Assembly (NCBI GenBank): GCA_963710175.1
Contig: CAVPZC010000002.1
Span: 558,001 to 622,000, forward strand
DNA length: 64,000 bases
DNA from: Phormidesmis sp963710175
Lineage (GTDB): Bacteria > Cyanobacteriota > Cyanobacteriia > Phormidesmidales > Phormidesmidaceae
Direction: 5' to 3'
The first letter of the stretch is position 1; each line of letters begins with the position of its first letter. The notes beneath the pieces were generated by a model, which saw only the letters and a program-made list of their open reading frames with translations, ran no database searches and was not told the origin of the DNA. Positions 51,697 to 59,341 of this stretch are shown here, in pieces. A program made the position numbers and the translations under genes.

Positions 51697-53127
51697 ATGG
51701 CCACTACTAGCTCAAGGCCGACAGAACGCGGCGCTCCCAGAGTGCAAAAACCAGGGCCGATCACCTGGACGCGCAAGCACCTGTTCAACAGCTGGGCCAA
51801 CAGTCTTTTGACGGTCGTGCTGGTGCTGGTGCTGGGCGCGGCTCTCTTCAGTATGCTGACCTGGTCTTTCACTCAGGCGAATTGGTCTGTGGTGGGTGAC
51901 AACTTCGGCAACTTTATGACGGGGCTGTATCCGCCCGAGTCTTACTGGCGAATTTGGTCAGTTTTGGGCATTATCATGACGCTGGCTGGGCTGAGCTGGG
52001 GGGTGCTGGCGCGCAACCAGAAACAGCTGTTTAGCCGCAATGTGCTAATTGGGCTGGGGGCGATCGCGCTCTTCTTCATTCTGGTGCCCATGACCCGCGC
52101 CTACGCGCTCTACACAATCGGCGGGCTACTGCTGTTGGTCGGCGGAGCAGCCGGCGGTCAGACCCTTGGACGGCAGTATTCTGGCATGGCTAAATGGATT
52201 TCGGCAGCCTGGTTTGTCTCTTACTTCGTCGCGCTTTACCTGCTGGGCGGAGGCCCCTTTTTCGGTCGGGGCACTATCAGCCCGAGTTTGTTCTATAGCA
52301 TTATTGTGATGCTCGGCGGCAGCATTGTTGCCGGCTGGCAGCTGGCCCAGCGAGTCTCTGTGCCCAAGGTTCCCGCCTGGATCAGTAAGGTCATCCTGTT
52401 TTTGGTGGGCTTTGTGGTGGTGTATCAGGTGCTGTGGCGGCTGCCCTACCTGCTGGGACTAGACTTTGGCTTGAAAAACATTTCGACTAACAGCTGGGGC
52501 GGGCTGACGCTGACGCTGCTGCTGGCAGTTAGCGGTATCGTGCTTTGCTTTCCGGCAGGCGTATTGCTGGCGTTGGGCCGGCAGAGTAAGCTCCCAATTG
52601 TCAAGATGCTTTCGGTTGCTTATATTGAGCTAATTCGAGGCGTGCCGCTGATTTCTATTCTATTTATGGGACAGGTGCTGATTCCACTATTTTTGCCAGA
52701 AGGAGTGCGCCCTGATCGGGTGGTGCGGGCAATTATTGGCCTGACGATCTTTAGCGCAGCTTACCTGGCCGAGAACGTGCGAGCCGGTTTGCAAGCCGTG
52801 CCCCGAGGTCAGGCCGAGGCAGCCCAGTCTCTAGGCCTTAACAAGCCGTTGACCACATCTTTAATCGTATTGCCGCAGGCGCTTAAGACTGCGATTCCGG
52901 CGATTGTCGGGCAGTTTATTAGCTTGTTTCAGGACACGACGCTGCTGGGCATTGTCGGGCTCGTAGAGCTGCTGGGAATTACTCAAAACCTGTTGGCCAG
53001 TCCCAAGTACCTGGGCGACTACAAAGAAGCTTATATCTTCATTGCCGCTATCTACTGGGTATTTTGCTACGCCATGAGCTATGGCAGCCGTCGCATTGAA
53101 TCTGCCCTAAATACCGACCTGCGCTGA
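51697..53127 (+). CDS. aapM: Amino-acid ABC transporter permease (AapM/NatH-like)
   Basis: 476 aa. The N-terminal part has several helices not in short permeases; the transport domain (GLTLTLLLAVSGIVLCFPAGVLLALGRQ, YIELIRGVPLISILFMGQV) ends with the EAA loop GQAEAAQSLGLNKPLTTSLIVLPQALKTAIPAI. Starts 4 bp after the aapQ stop, so the two are cotranslated. In the AapQM layout the two permeases form a heterodimer in the plasma membrane. Confidence 0.9.
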   Translation: MATTSSRPTERGAPRVQKPGPITWTRKHLFNSWANSLLTVVLVLVLGAALFSMLTWSFTQANWSVVGDNFGNFMTGLYPPESYWRIWSVLGIIMTLAGLSWGVLARNQKQLFSRNVLIGLGAIALFFILVPMTRAYALYTIGGLLLLVGGAAGGQTLGRQYSGMAKWISAAWFVSYFVALYLLGGGPFFGRGTISPSLFYSIIVMLGGSIVAGWQLAQRVSVPKVPAWISKVILFLVGFVVVYQVLWRLPYLLGLDFGLKNISTNSWGGLTLTLLLAVSGIVLCFPAGVLLALGRQSKLPIVKMLSVAYIELIRGVPLISILFMGQVLIPLFLPEGVRPDRVVRAIIGLTIFSAAYLAENVRAGLQAVPRGQAEAAQSLGLNKPLTTSLIVLPQALKTAIPAIVGQFISLFQDTTLLGIVGLVELLGITQNLLASPKYLGDYKEAYIFIAAIYWVFCYAMSYGSRRIESALNTDLR

Positions 53128-53200
53128 TACTTCATCAGGCTGAGCGAAGTCGAAGCCTGCGCTATCTAAACTGTTTTTACCTTAATGAGGAACCTCACCC

Positions 53201-53986
53201 ATGACCCAGTCTGAAATGCGAGTCCCTGTAACCTCTACTGACGATGTGGGTTCTGAGGCGGTAATTGTAGCGAGAGACGTGCAGAAGTGGTACGACAACG
53301 GCTTTCATGTGCTCAAGGGCGTGAGCATGAATGTGTATAAGGGTGAAGTGGTGGTGGTGATGGGGCCATCGGGCTCGGGTAAATCGACCTTTATTCGCAC
53401 GTTTAATGCGCTGGAGCCCTATCAGGAAGGCAGCATTGAAATTGACGGCGTGCGCATTGCTAACGATCTCAAAGACATTGAGGCGGTGCGGCGTGAGGTG
53501 GGCATGGTGTTTCAGCAGTTTAATTTGTTCCCTCATTTGACGGTGCAGCAGAACGTGACGCTGGCCCCAATTTGGGTACGTCGATGGCCCAAGGCCAAAG
53601 CAGAAGAGATTGCCCTGCGTCTGTTAGATCGGGTGGGAATTGCGGAGCAGGCCAACAAGTTTCCCGGTCAGCTATCGGGCGGGCAGCAGCAGCGGGTAGC
53701 GATCGCCCGGTCGCTCGCCATGCAGCCCAAAGTCATGCTGTTTGATGAACCCACCTCAGCGCTCGACCCTGAAATGGTGCGCGAAGTGCTCGATGTAATG
53801 CGTAACCTGGCCAAAGACGGCATGACCATGGTCTGTGTCACTCACGAAGTTGGCTTTGCCCGAGAAGTCGCCGACCGGGTAGTGCTGATGGACGGCGGCG
53901 TGCTGGTGGAAGAAAATACGCCAGATGCATTCTTCAACAATCCGACTGAAGAGAGAAGCAAAGCATTCTTATCACAGATTCTCTAA
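53201..53986 (+). CDS. aapP: Amino-acid ABC transporter ATP-binding protein (AapP/BgtA-like)
   Basis: 261 aa. Walker A GPSGSGKST, Q-loop (EVGMVFQQFNLFPHLTV), ABC signature LSGGQQQRVAIARSLAMQP, Walker B VMLFDEPTSALDPEM and H-loop VCVTHEVGFA are all present. It is the nucleotide-binding subunit for the permease pair encoded just upstream (73 bp). The GlnQ/HisP-like sequence is typical for polar amino-acid uptake. Confidence 0.95.
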   Translation: MTQSEMRVPVTSTDDVGSEAVIVARDVQKWYDNGFHVLKGVSMNVYKGEVVVVMGPSGSGKSTFIRTFNALEPYQEGSIEIDGVRIANDLKDIEAVRREVGMVFQQFNLFPHLTVQQNVTLAPIWVRRWPKAKAEEIALRLLDRVGIAEQANKFPGQLSGGQQQRVAIARSLAMQPKVMLFDEPTSALDPEMVREVLDVMRNLAKDGMTMVCVTHEVGFAREVADRVVLMDGGVLVEENTPDAFFNNPTEERSKAFLSQIL

Positions 53987-53993
53987 AGGTTGA

Positions 53994-54059
53994 AACGATG
54001 AACGGCGCGCTAGCTCTGCTGAAACTAGCTGACACATGCTTGCCGCCCCGTTCATCGTT
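53994..54059. terminator. Long inverted repeat between convergent genes
   Basis: AACGATGAACGG (53994-54005) pairs with CCGTTCATCGTT (54048-54059) across a 42-nt loop. It falls between the ends of the aapP-like and DUF937 genes, where a bidirectional terminator is expected, although the T-tract is missing. Confidence 0.5.
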
Positions 54060-54067
54060 CATGGCCG

Positions 54068-54583
54068 CTACATAAATTTGCCAGCCATACCGAGCAAATC
54101 GCCCATATCCACATCGCCATCGCCATCGCCATCTAAGAAGGCCGTGAGGATGGGGTTATTGCCAGGACTCGGTGCGCCCTGTTTGGTATTGCCTGCGCTG
54201 AGAAAACGCATGACCAGGGGAATGACCATGGGTAAGATGCCCTGGACCTGGTTGGCGTTAAGATTGGTCTTTTGAGTGACAGCTGAGATCATTTCAGTCA
54301 GCTGAGTGCTGTTAAACAGATGCGGGATCACAGCTGCGCCATTGGCTGCGCCTTCATCAATCAGAGACTGGGCGGCTTCATTGCCTCGCGCCTGGCGCTT
54401 CTCTTGGAGTGAAGAGCGTACAAAGCCGCCGATGACAGACATGGCCTGCTGCATACTGCTTGAGTCGGCGTTGTTTTGCCGGGCAACTTGCTTGGCATCG
54501 CCGAGAATTTGGGTCATTTGGCCCGCGCTGGCCTGACGTTTGGGGTCGGCGATCGCACCTATAACCTGATCAAAAAGTCCCAT
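54068..54583 (-). CDS. DUF937-like protein with a C-terminal Asp/Gly (dockerin-like) tail
   Basis: 171 aa. MGLFDQVIGAIADPKRQASAGQMTQIL and the helical repeats (EAAQSLIDEGAANGAAVIPHLFNSTQLTEMIS, VQGILPMVIPLVMRFLS) fit DUF937/YidB-like families. The end reads FLDGDGDGDVDMGDLLGMAGKF, in which DGDGDGDVDMGDLL is an EF-hand/dockerin-like calcium loop. A single such loop suggests Ca2+ binding or protein docking. The role of DUF937 proteins is unknown. Confidence 0.8.
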   Translation of the reverse strand: MGLFDQVIGAIADPKRQASAGQMTQILGDAKQVARQNNADSSSMQQAMSVIGGFVRSSLQEKRQARGNEAAQSLIDEGAANGAAVIPHLFNSTQLTEMISAVTQKTNLNANQVQGILPMVIPLVMRFLSAGNTKQGAPSPGNNPILTAFLDGDGDGDVDMGDLLGMAGKFM

Positions 54584-54778
54584 AGGGTAAATCTTCCTTA
54601 CATAAACAATACAGTGAGGGCACTGCCAGCATTATAGGCTAGGAGTAGACCCGCACCGTTGGGGGTGCAGCGCTAAGGATGTAGCAGTTCCCTTCCGGAT
54701 ACCGCTGCTTGCTGTGGGTAAAGTTCAAGAAATCGGCTGATTTATCACCGTTTATTGATTTCAACACGTTTGCTAACC

Positions 54779-56185
54779 ATGACTTTACTCTCTTGGCGGT
54801 CAATTTATCTGCTGATAGCTAGCGCCAGTATGCTGTCTGTTTTGGCCTGTGGCTCTGGCCCCCAGGTGACCAGTCAGGCGCTGACGACAGCGCTCGCTGA
54901 CGACGGGGCTTCGGTCTGTACGCTCAATTCGGCGGTGACTTCACAATCGGGCCGCTACAGCGCTAACGTCGATTTGACGGCAAGTGTGGCCCTACCAGGA
55001 GAGAGCGGGGTAGACGTGGTGATGACGCGAAACGGGGCTGTCGCGGCTGTCAATACAGGCCCCCGTTCAACGCTCTACTGGGTAGATCCGGCTACCGGGG
55101 AAGTGAGCCAGAAAGTAGAGCTGTCTGGGGCCGTGAGCGATTTGGCTTTTGATGGAGAACGAGAGCTGGCGATCGCCACCAACAACAAGATTCTCCGGCT
55201 AGATGCGGCCAGCGGTGAAGTTCTCAGCCAGATTAGACTGGTGGACGTGCAGCGGGTCGCCATTTCGCCAAATGGATATGTGGGGGCGATCGCCGACAAA
55301 ACCGTACATCTCTACAGCGACAGCAATGCTGAAGTCTTCTCCAAGGTGCGAGACTATACCGAAGTCACCGATATAGAAGTGCTGGGCTGCGGCGGCGACC
55401 GTGATTTGGTCTACGTCACTAGCTTTCGCAACACTTCGTTTACCGACTTGAAGGGCAAGCGCAACCCGGTGCAAATTGCCCGACTAGAGGCACTGGACTT
55501 TACCGGAGAGGTGAAGTGGTCTCTGTTTAGCGACAGCGCTGAAACTATCCGGCAAAACGTGGCCGATACGCGGCTGTATCGGGTAACGCTAGGGCGCGAC
55601 GGCTACCTTTACATCGGGGGAGAGAGTGCGGGCACGGCAACCATTTTTCGCTGGCGCGGTCAGCCGATGAGCGAAGATGAACAATACGGTAGAACAACTC
55701 CTTTCTTAACGCGAATAGATCAGTACAGCCAGCTGCACAACAGCGGCTCGGCGCACCTGCCCTACTATGCGCGGGTACATCCGACCGAGGGCCGGTTGGT
55801 CACTGCGCAGATGAGCTTTCCCCGCCGGTCTAACACTAAGGCGAATGCGATGCGACTGGGCGATATTGCGGGCGGGGCCAATGGCAGCCTTTACTTTGGC
55901 GGCGCGGCGAGTGCTTCTATTGCCAATCGGGATGAGCTGACGATTAACGGTAAGGCCGTGGGTGAATATGAGGGGCGCGATCGCGCTTGGATGTCAGTTG
56001 CGCCTGATTTTGAAGCTCGTAATTTTTGGACGGTGCTGGCAGATGAGGGCGGTAAAGGGGTGGTACAAGGCGTGGATGCGGGCTATGGCTATAGCGCAGC
56101 GTTGAGTAATGTAGAGAGCGGCACGGTGCCAGTGACAACGGGTGAACAAGAGAGTTCTGTCTTTCTGAGCTTCACAGCAGAATAG
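54779..56185 (+). CDS. Lipoprotein with beta-propeller-like repeats
   Basis: 468 aa from ATG 54779. The signal peptide ends LSVLACGSG, a lipobox Cys. The mature part alternates strand-turn blocks (YWVDPATGEVSQKVEL, ILRLDAASGEVLSQIRLVDVQRVAISPNGYVGAI, YLYIGGESAGTATIFRW, GSLYFGGAASASIANRDEL), consistent with a PQQ/WD-like propeller on the outer face of the plasma or outer membrane. No known specific family. It is an isolated gene. Confidence 0.75.
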   Translation: MTLLSWRSIYLLIASASMLSVLACGSGPQVTSQALTTALADDGASVCTLNSAVTSQSGRYSANVDLTASVALPGESGVDVVMTRNGAVAAVNTGPRSTLYWVDPATGEVSQKVELSGAVSDLAFDGERELAIATNNKILRLDAASGEVLSQIRLVDVQRVAISPNGYVGAIADKTVHLYSDSNAEVFSKVRDYTEVTDIEVLGCGGDRDLVYVTSFRNTSFTDLKGKRNPVQIARLEALDFTGEVKWSLFSDSAETIRQNVADTRLYRVTLGRDGYLYIGGESAGTATIFRWRGQPMSEDEQYGRTTPFLTRIDQYSQLHNSGSAHLPYYARVHPTEGRLVTAQMSFPRRSNTKANAMRLGDIAGGANGSLYFGGAASASIANRDELTINGKAVGEYEGRDRAWMSVAPDFEARNFWTVLADEGGKGVVQGVDAGYGYSAALSNVESGTVPVTTGEQESSVFLSFTAE

Positions 56186-56217
56186 CTGAGTCGCCGAGGC
56201 GCGATCAGCTATTCTGC

Positions 56218-56952
56218 CTAAATCGCTTCAGGATCGATGCCTAGCTCACGCAGTTTATCGGCTAGTTTTGTAGAACGCTGCTGTTCTGACGTTAAAGCTT
56301 GGGTAGCGGCACTGGCTGTTTTCTGGGCTGCTTCCGCTTTCGCCTGAGCGGCCTCTGCTTCTACCTGAGCGGCCTCTGCTTCTATCTGAGCCGAGATTGC
56401 AGCTTCATCAGGCGTAGAAACCAGCTCTCCGCCAGCTTCAAAGAACCTTAGCTGCTCGTGATAGGTACCTAAATAGAGCTGAAGCTGCTCGCTCCAGAGC
56501 CATCCTTGTTCGGTCGCTTCGATGGGCTGGTACTGCCCGCGTAGTAAGGCAAACCCTGCAAACTCCTGGCTGTCTGGGTCGAACCAAAAGTATTCTGGCG
56601 TCCGAAATGTCTGGGCGTATAGGCGCTTTTTGAGGCCGCGATCAATCTCGGCGGTGGAGTCAGACAGTAGCTCTACGATCACATTGGGATATTTACCGTC
56701 TTCTTCCCATACCATCCAGCTTTTGCGAGGGTGAGGCTGTGTATCTAGCACTACGAAGAAATCTGGCCCTCGGAAGTCCTCATTTTTGCGTTTACGAGGG
56801 CTGTAATAAACGGTCAGGTTACCTGCCGCAAAGTAGTCGCTGCGGTCTTTCCACAGCCAGTCGAGACAATTTAGCAACAGTATCATCTGCTGCAAATGAA
56901 GAGACGATTCCAATGGTGGTTCGTCGCTATAGAGGTCGCCCGGCGGAAACAC
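56218..56952 (-). CDS. Uma2-family (DUF820) PD-(D/E)xK nuclease-like protein
   Basis: 244 aa from GTG 56952. GDLYSDEPPLESSLHLQQ, GNLTVYYSPRKR, FRGPDFFVVLDTQ and KYPNVIVELLSDSTAEIDRGLKKRLYAQ are Uma2/DUF820 marks, the last two providing the catalytic D...E-x-x-x...K arrangement of the nuclease fold. Such genes are abundant in cyanobacteria; their target is unknown. A C-terminal 7-residue repeat (AEAAQ-V/A-E/K) is encoded by 21-bp DNA repeats at ~56343-56384. Its N terminus is a few residues shorter than usual and overlaps the RAYT gene start by 40 bp on the other strand. Confidence 0.85.
   Translation of the reverse strand: MFPPGDLYSDEPPLESSLHLQQMILLLNCLDWLWKDRSDYFAAGNLTVYYSPRKRKNEDFRGPDFFVVLDTQPHPRKSWMVWEEDGKYPNVIVELLSDSTAEIDRGLKKRLYAQTFRTPEYFWFDPDSQEFAGFALLRGQYQPIEATEQGWLWSEQLQLYLGTYHEQLRFFEAGGELVSTPDEAAISAQIEAEAAQVEAEAAQAKAEAAQKTASAATQALTSEQQRSTKLADKLRELGIDPEAI
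56343..56384. repeat. 21-bp tandem repeat in the Uma2 gene
   Basis: Two perfect copies of a 21-bp unit starting CCTGAGCGGCC, with flanking degenerate copies, encode the AEAAQVE-type coiled-coil repeat. Confidence 0.85.
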
Positions 56953-57686
56953 AACGCCATGTCACCACGCGCTGCAACAACCGAGACTTTCGGCTTACAC
57001 AGTTTGCCTGTAAAGAAATTTTGATTTCCGCTCTCAAGCGATGCCAGGACAAATATGCCTTTGAACTCTATGGGCTATGCGTCATGAGCAATCATGTGCA
57101 TTACCTGCTAAAGCCACAAAAGCCTGAGGATCTGCCCAAGATTATGCACTGGATAAACTGGTTTACGGCTATGTGCTTTAATCGACTGCTGAATCGCACG
57201 GGACACTTTTGGGAAAAGCGATATTACAGTGCTGGCTTTCCGAATACTGACTACCGGCGTGTGCTCAACACGCTTCGCTACATTCATGCCAATCCCAAAG
57301 CAGCTAATATGCAGCAAGGCTGGTTTTACGATTTTAGTAACTACGGCATCTATGATCGTCTGAGCCAAGATGGAATCAGCCAATGGCATCTAGCATTTTT
57401 AGCGCTGGGCACCACACTAGAAATATGTGCTGCTGCTTATCGCAAGTTCTGCAAGAAATACCGACCTAAGCCCAAGGCGGAGAAAAAAAGCTACTGGGGA
57501 AAGAAGCTGCTTGCCGGACTAAAGCTAAGAAAAAAAGCTAATAAAGCGAGCCCTGGTCAGAAGCATCTGCCTTGGGACACTTGGCAAGCGCCGATAGATG
57601 AAATTCACGAAGTCGCTAGAAAGTTTGTGATGGCAAATGCGCTTAACCCAGAAATAGCCGCGATGCAATTTGATACACGGAGCTAG
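56913..57686 (+). CDS. REP-associated tyrosine transposase (RAYT), IS200-like Y1 family
   Basis: 257 aa from ATG 56913 (an upstream frame to 56739 reads antisense to the Uma2 gene). VTTRCNNRDFRL, then VMSNHVHYLL with the HUH metal pair at His61/His63, FWEKRYYSAGF, and DYRRVLNTLRYIHANPKAANM with the likely nucleophile Tyr114 are all present. The C terminus is very basic. RAYTs cut single-stranded hairpin (REP) DNA at a short guide sequence and are usually single-copy domesticated genes. It is not flanked by IS ends here. It may act on hairpin repeats in this genome. Confidence 0.85.
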   Translation: MVVRRYRGRPAETQRHVTTRCNNRDFRLTQFACKEILISALKRCQDKYAFELYGLCVMSNHVHYLLKPQKPEDLPKIMHWINWFTAMCFNRLLNRTGHFWEKRYYSAGFPNTDYRRVLNTLRYIHANPKAANMQQGWFYDFSNYGIYDRLSQDGISQWHLAFLALGTTLEICAAAYRKFCKKYRPKPKAEKKSYWGKKLLAGLKLRKKANKASPGQKHLPWDTWQAPIDEIHEVARKFVMANALNPEIAAMQFDTRS

Positions 57687-57801
57687 AAGGTAACCAAAAG
57701 GAACCGAACCTGGTACCAGGTAACAGATCTTTGAAAGCCTTTATCTCTGGTTGGCGCAAGCTTGCAAACAAAACTTTAGAAACTTCTGAAGCGCCTATGC
57801 T

Positions 57802-59142
57802 TTACACTTTACAAGTCTCGATGCGAGAAGAGAACATAGGCCACTCCAAAAACTCAAAACTCACCATAGGGAGGTGTCCGTTAGGTGCTGATGTGCCAAA
57901 TGTCACATCGGTATAGCTAAGCCAGCTGCCGTTCACGCGCCATCCCACCTGGTCACCAAACGCTTGCCACATCTTATCACCTAGATACTTACCGTCGAGC
58001 TGTGCCCCGCACTCGACGTAAATTTTCTTTTGCACGCTAAACCCAAACCGCCCCTGGCTATATTTCACCCACAAACGGTCTATAGCAAGCAGGTCTTTGC
58101 ACGGAAAGTTCAGCAACTCGTCTGAGGTGAAGTAGTCACCGGGCTCCTTTTCTACTGCCCGAATCATTACCTCGTAGGTCTCCTGGTCGGCGGCTTTGTA
58201 GTCTCCTACCTCCAGCAGGTCTCGCAGCTTCGTATGGTCAATACCGCACTCCGATCCTGACACTTCCAGCTTATACTCAGCCGCTGCCGCTGCTTTGCTT
58301 GCTGTCTCTAGGATAGGCCGCTCAATTTCTACTACTTCAGGGTCAGTCAACCGCAACTCCTGTCTAAACAGATTCAGCTCCCTCTGCGTCTTTTCATCCA
58401 GCGGATAGCAGCCTATCTCTATTAATCGGCTCAGTGCACTTCGATAAGCTTCTCGGGCCTGCTCTATGGGCGCAAGCTCTTCCGATAAGATTCGCTGCGC
58501 CTCCGCCTCTGGTAGCTTTAGCTGCTTGCGTAAAAGCTCTAGCCGCGCTTCGTGGAAAACCGTCAGATGCCGATCAACTAGATACTCTTGTACCTGCTTT
58601 CGATATTGGTCTTGCGTGTTACTCACGGCTGTCTCAACAGGCACTTTTGCAGCCGCCTGTAAAGGCTTCGATTCAACCGGTTGTGAAAAGCTGCTCGCAA
58701 CTTTGTGAATACCCTCGGTGATGCTATAAAACGCATCGTCCCAAGTTGGCCATGTGCCTACATCCATCACTGGCGTACCATTTTGGGGTAGCGCTTGCAG
58801 CCTGCCAAAAGGCGTCACATGCCAAAAGCAGTTGCGAAGAATGATTGGCAGCACTCGGGCCTTACCCGCCTCATGCCGCTCCATCGCCCGCTTAATTTCA
58901 GTTTCTTGGCAGTAGCGCGAAGCAATAAAGTCTGAACTCACCAACAGCAAGATGATCTGCGCCGAATCTAGCTTGCTCTGTATCTGCCGATCCCACTCGT
59001 CGCCCGGCAGTATCTGGCTATCATCCCAGGCTGAAATGATACCGCTAAACTTCAAAGCTTCCAGATGCTTCGCCAGCTCATCGCGCAGCGTTTTGTCTTT
59101 ATGCGAATAGGAAAAAAATACGGTGATGGCGTCGCTAGACAT
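57802..59142 (-). CDS. TIR domain - helical linker - GUN4 domain protein
   Basis: 446 aa. Residues ~5-145 form a TIR domain: ITVFFSYSHKDKTLRDEL, IISAWDDSQILPGDEWDRQI, and DFIASRYCQETEIKRAMERHE, in which Glu82 is the expected NAD-cleaving residue. A ~120-residue helical region follows (VDRHLTVFHEARLELLRKQL, EKTQRELNLFRQEL). Residues ~300-430 are a GUN4 domain (LRDLLEVGDYKAADQETYEVMI, FPCKDLLAIDRLWVKYSQGRFGFSVQ, DKMWQAFGDQVGWR), which in photosynthetic Gun4 binds porphyrins and bilins. TIR-GUN4 suggests NAD depletion or signalling under tetrapyrrole or redox control. The active residues look intact. Confidence 0.92.
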   Translation of the reverse strand: MSSDAITVFFSYSHKDKTLRDELAKHLEALKFSGIISAWDDSQILPGDEWDRQIQSKLDSAQIILLLVSSDFIASRYCQETEIKRAMERHEAGKARVLPIILRNCFWHVTPFGRLQALPQNGTPVMDVGTWPTWDDAFYSITEGIHKVASSFSQPVESKPLQAAAKVPVETAVSNTQDQYRKQVQEYLVDRHLTVFHEARLELLRKQLKLPEAEAQRILSEELAPIEQAREAYRSALSRLIEIGCYPLDEKTQRELNLFRQELRLTDPEVVEIERPILETASKAAAAAEYKLEVSGSECGIDHTKLRDLLEVGDYKAADQETYEVMIRAVEKEPGDYFTSDELLNFPCKDLLAIDRLWVKYSQGRFGFSVQKKIYVECGAQLDGKYLGDKMWQAFGDQVGWRVNGSWLSYTDVTFGTSAPNGHLPMVSFEFLEWPMFSSRIETCKV

Positions 59143-59341
59143 GCTCGGGCGCTAAGTTGCGGGCTTACTCTCTAGTCATCATAACCTCAGGGCAGCTAGA
59201 GGTCTGTATGCTTTCTAAGCTATTCGAGGGTCATTCGATAAATTCCGTAACACTTATATCTGGCATCCCAAAGGAATTTTGGTGTTGCCGGCGGCTATGG
59301 TGCAGCTACAGTAGGGTGAAGGAGTCCAAACAGTTACGCCT

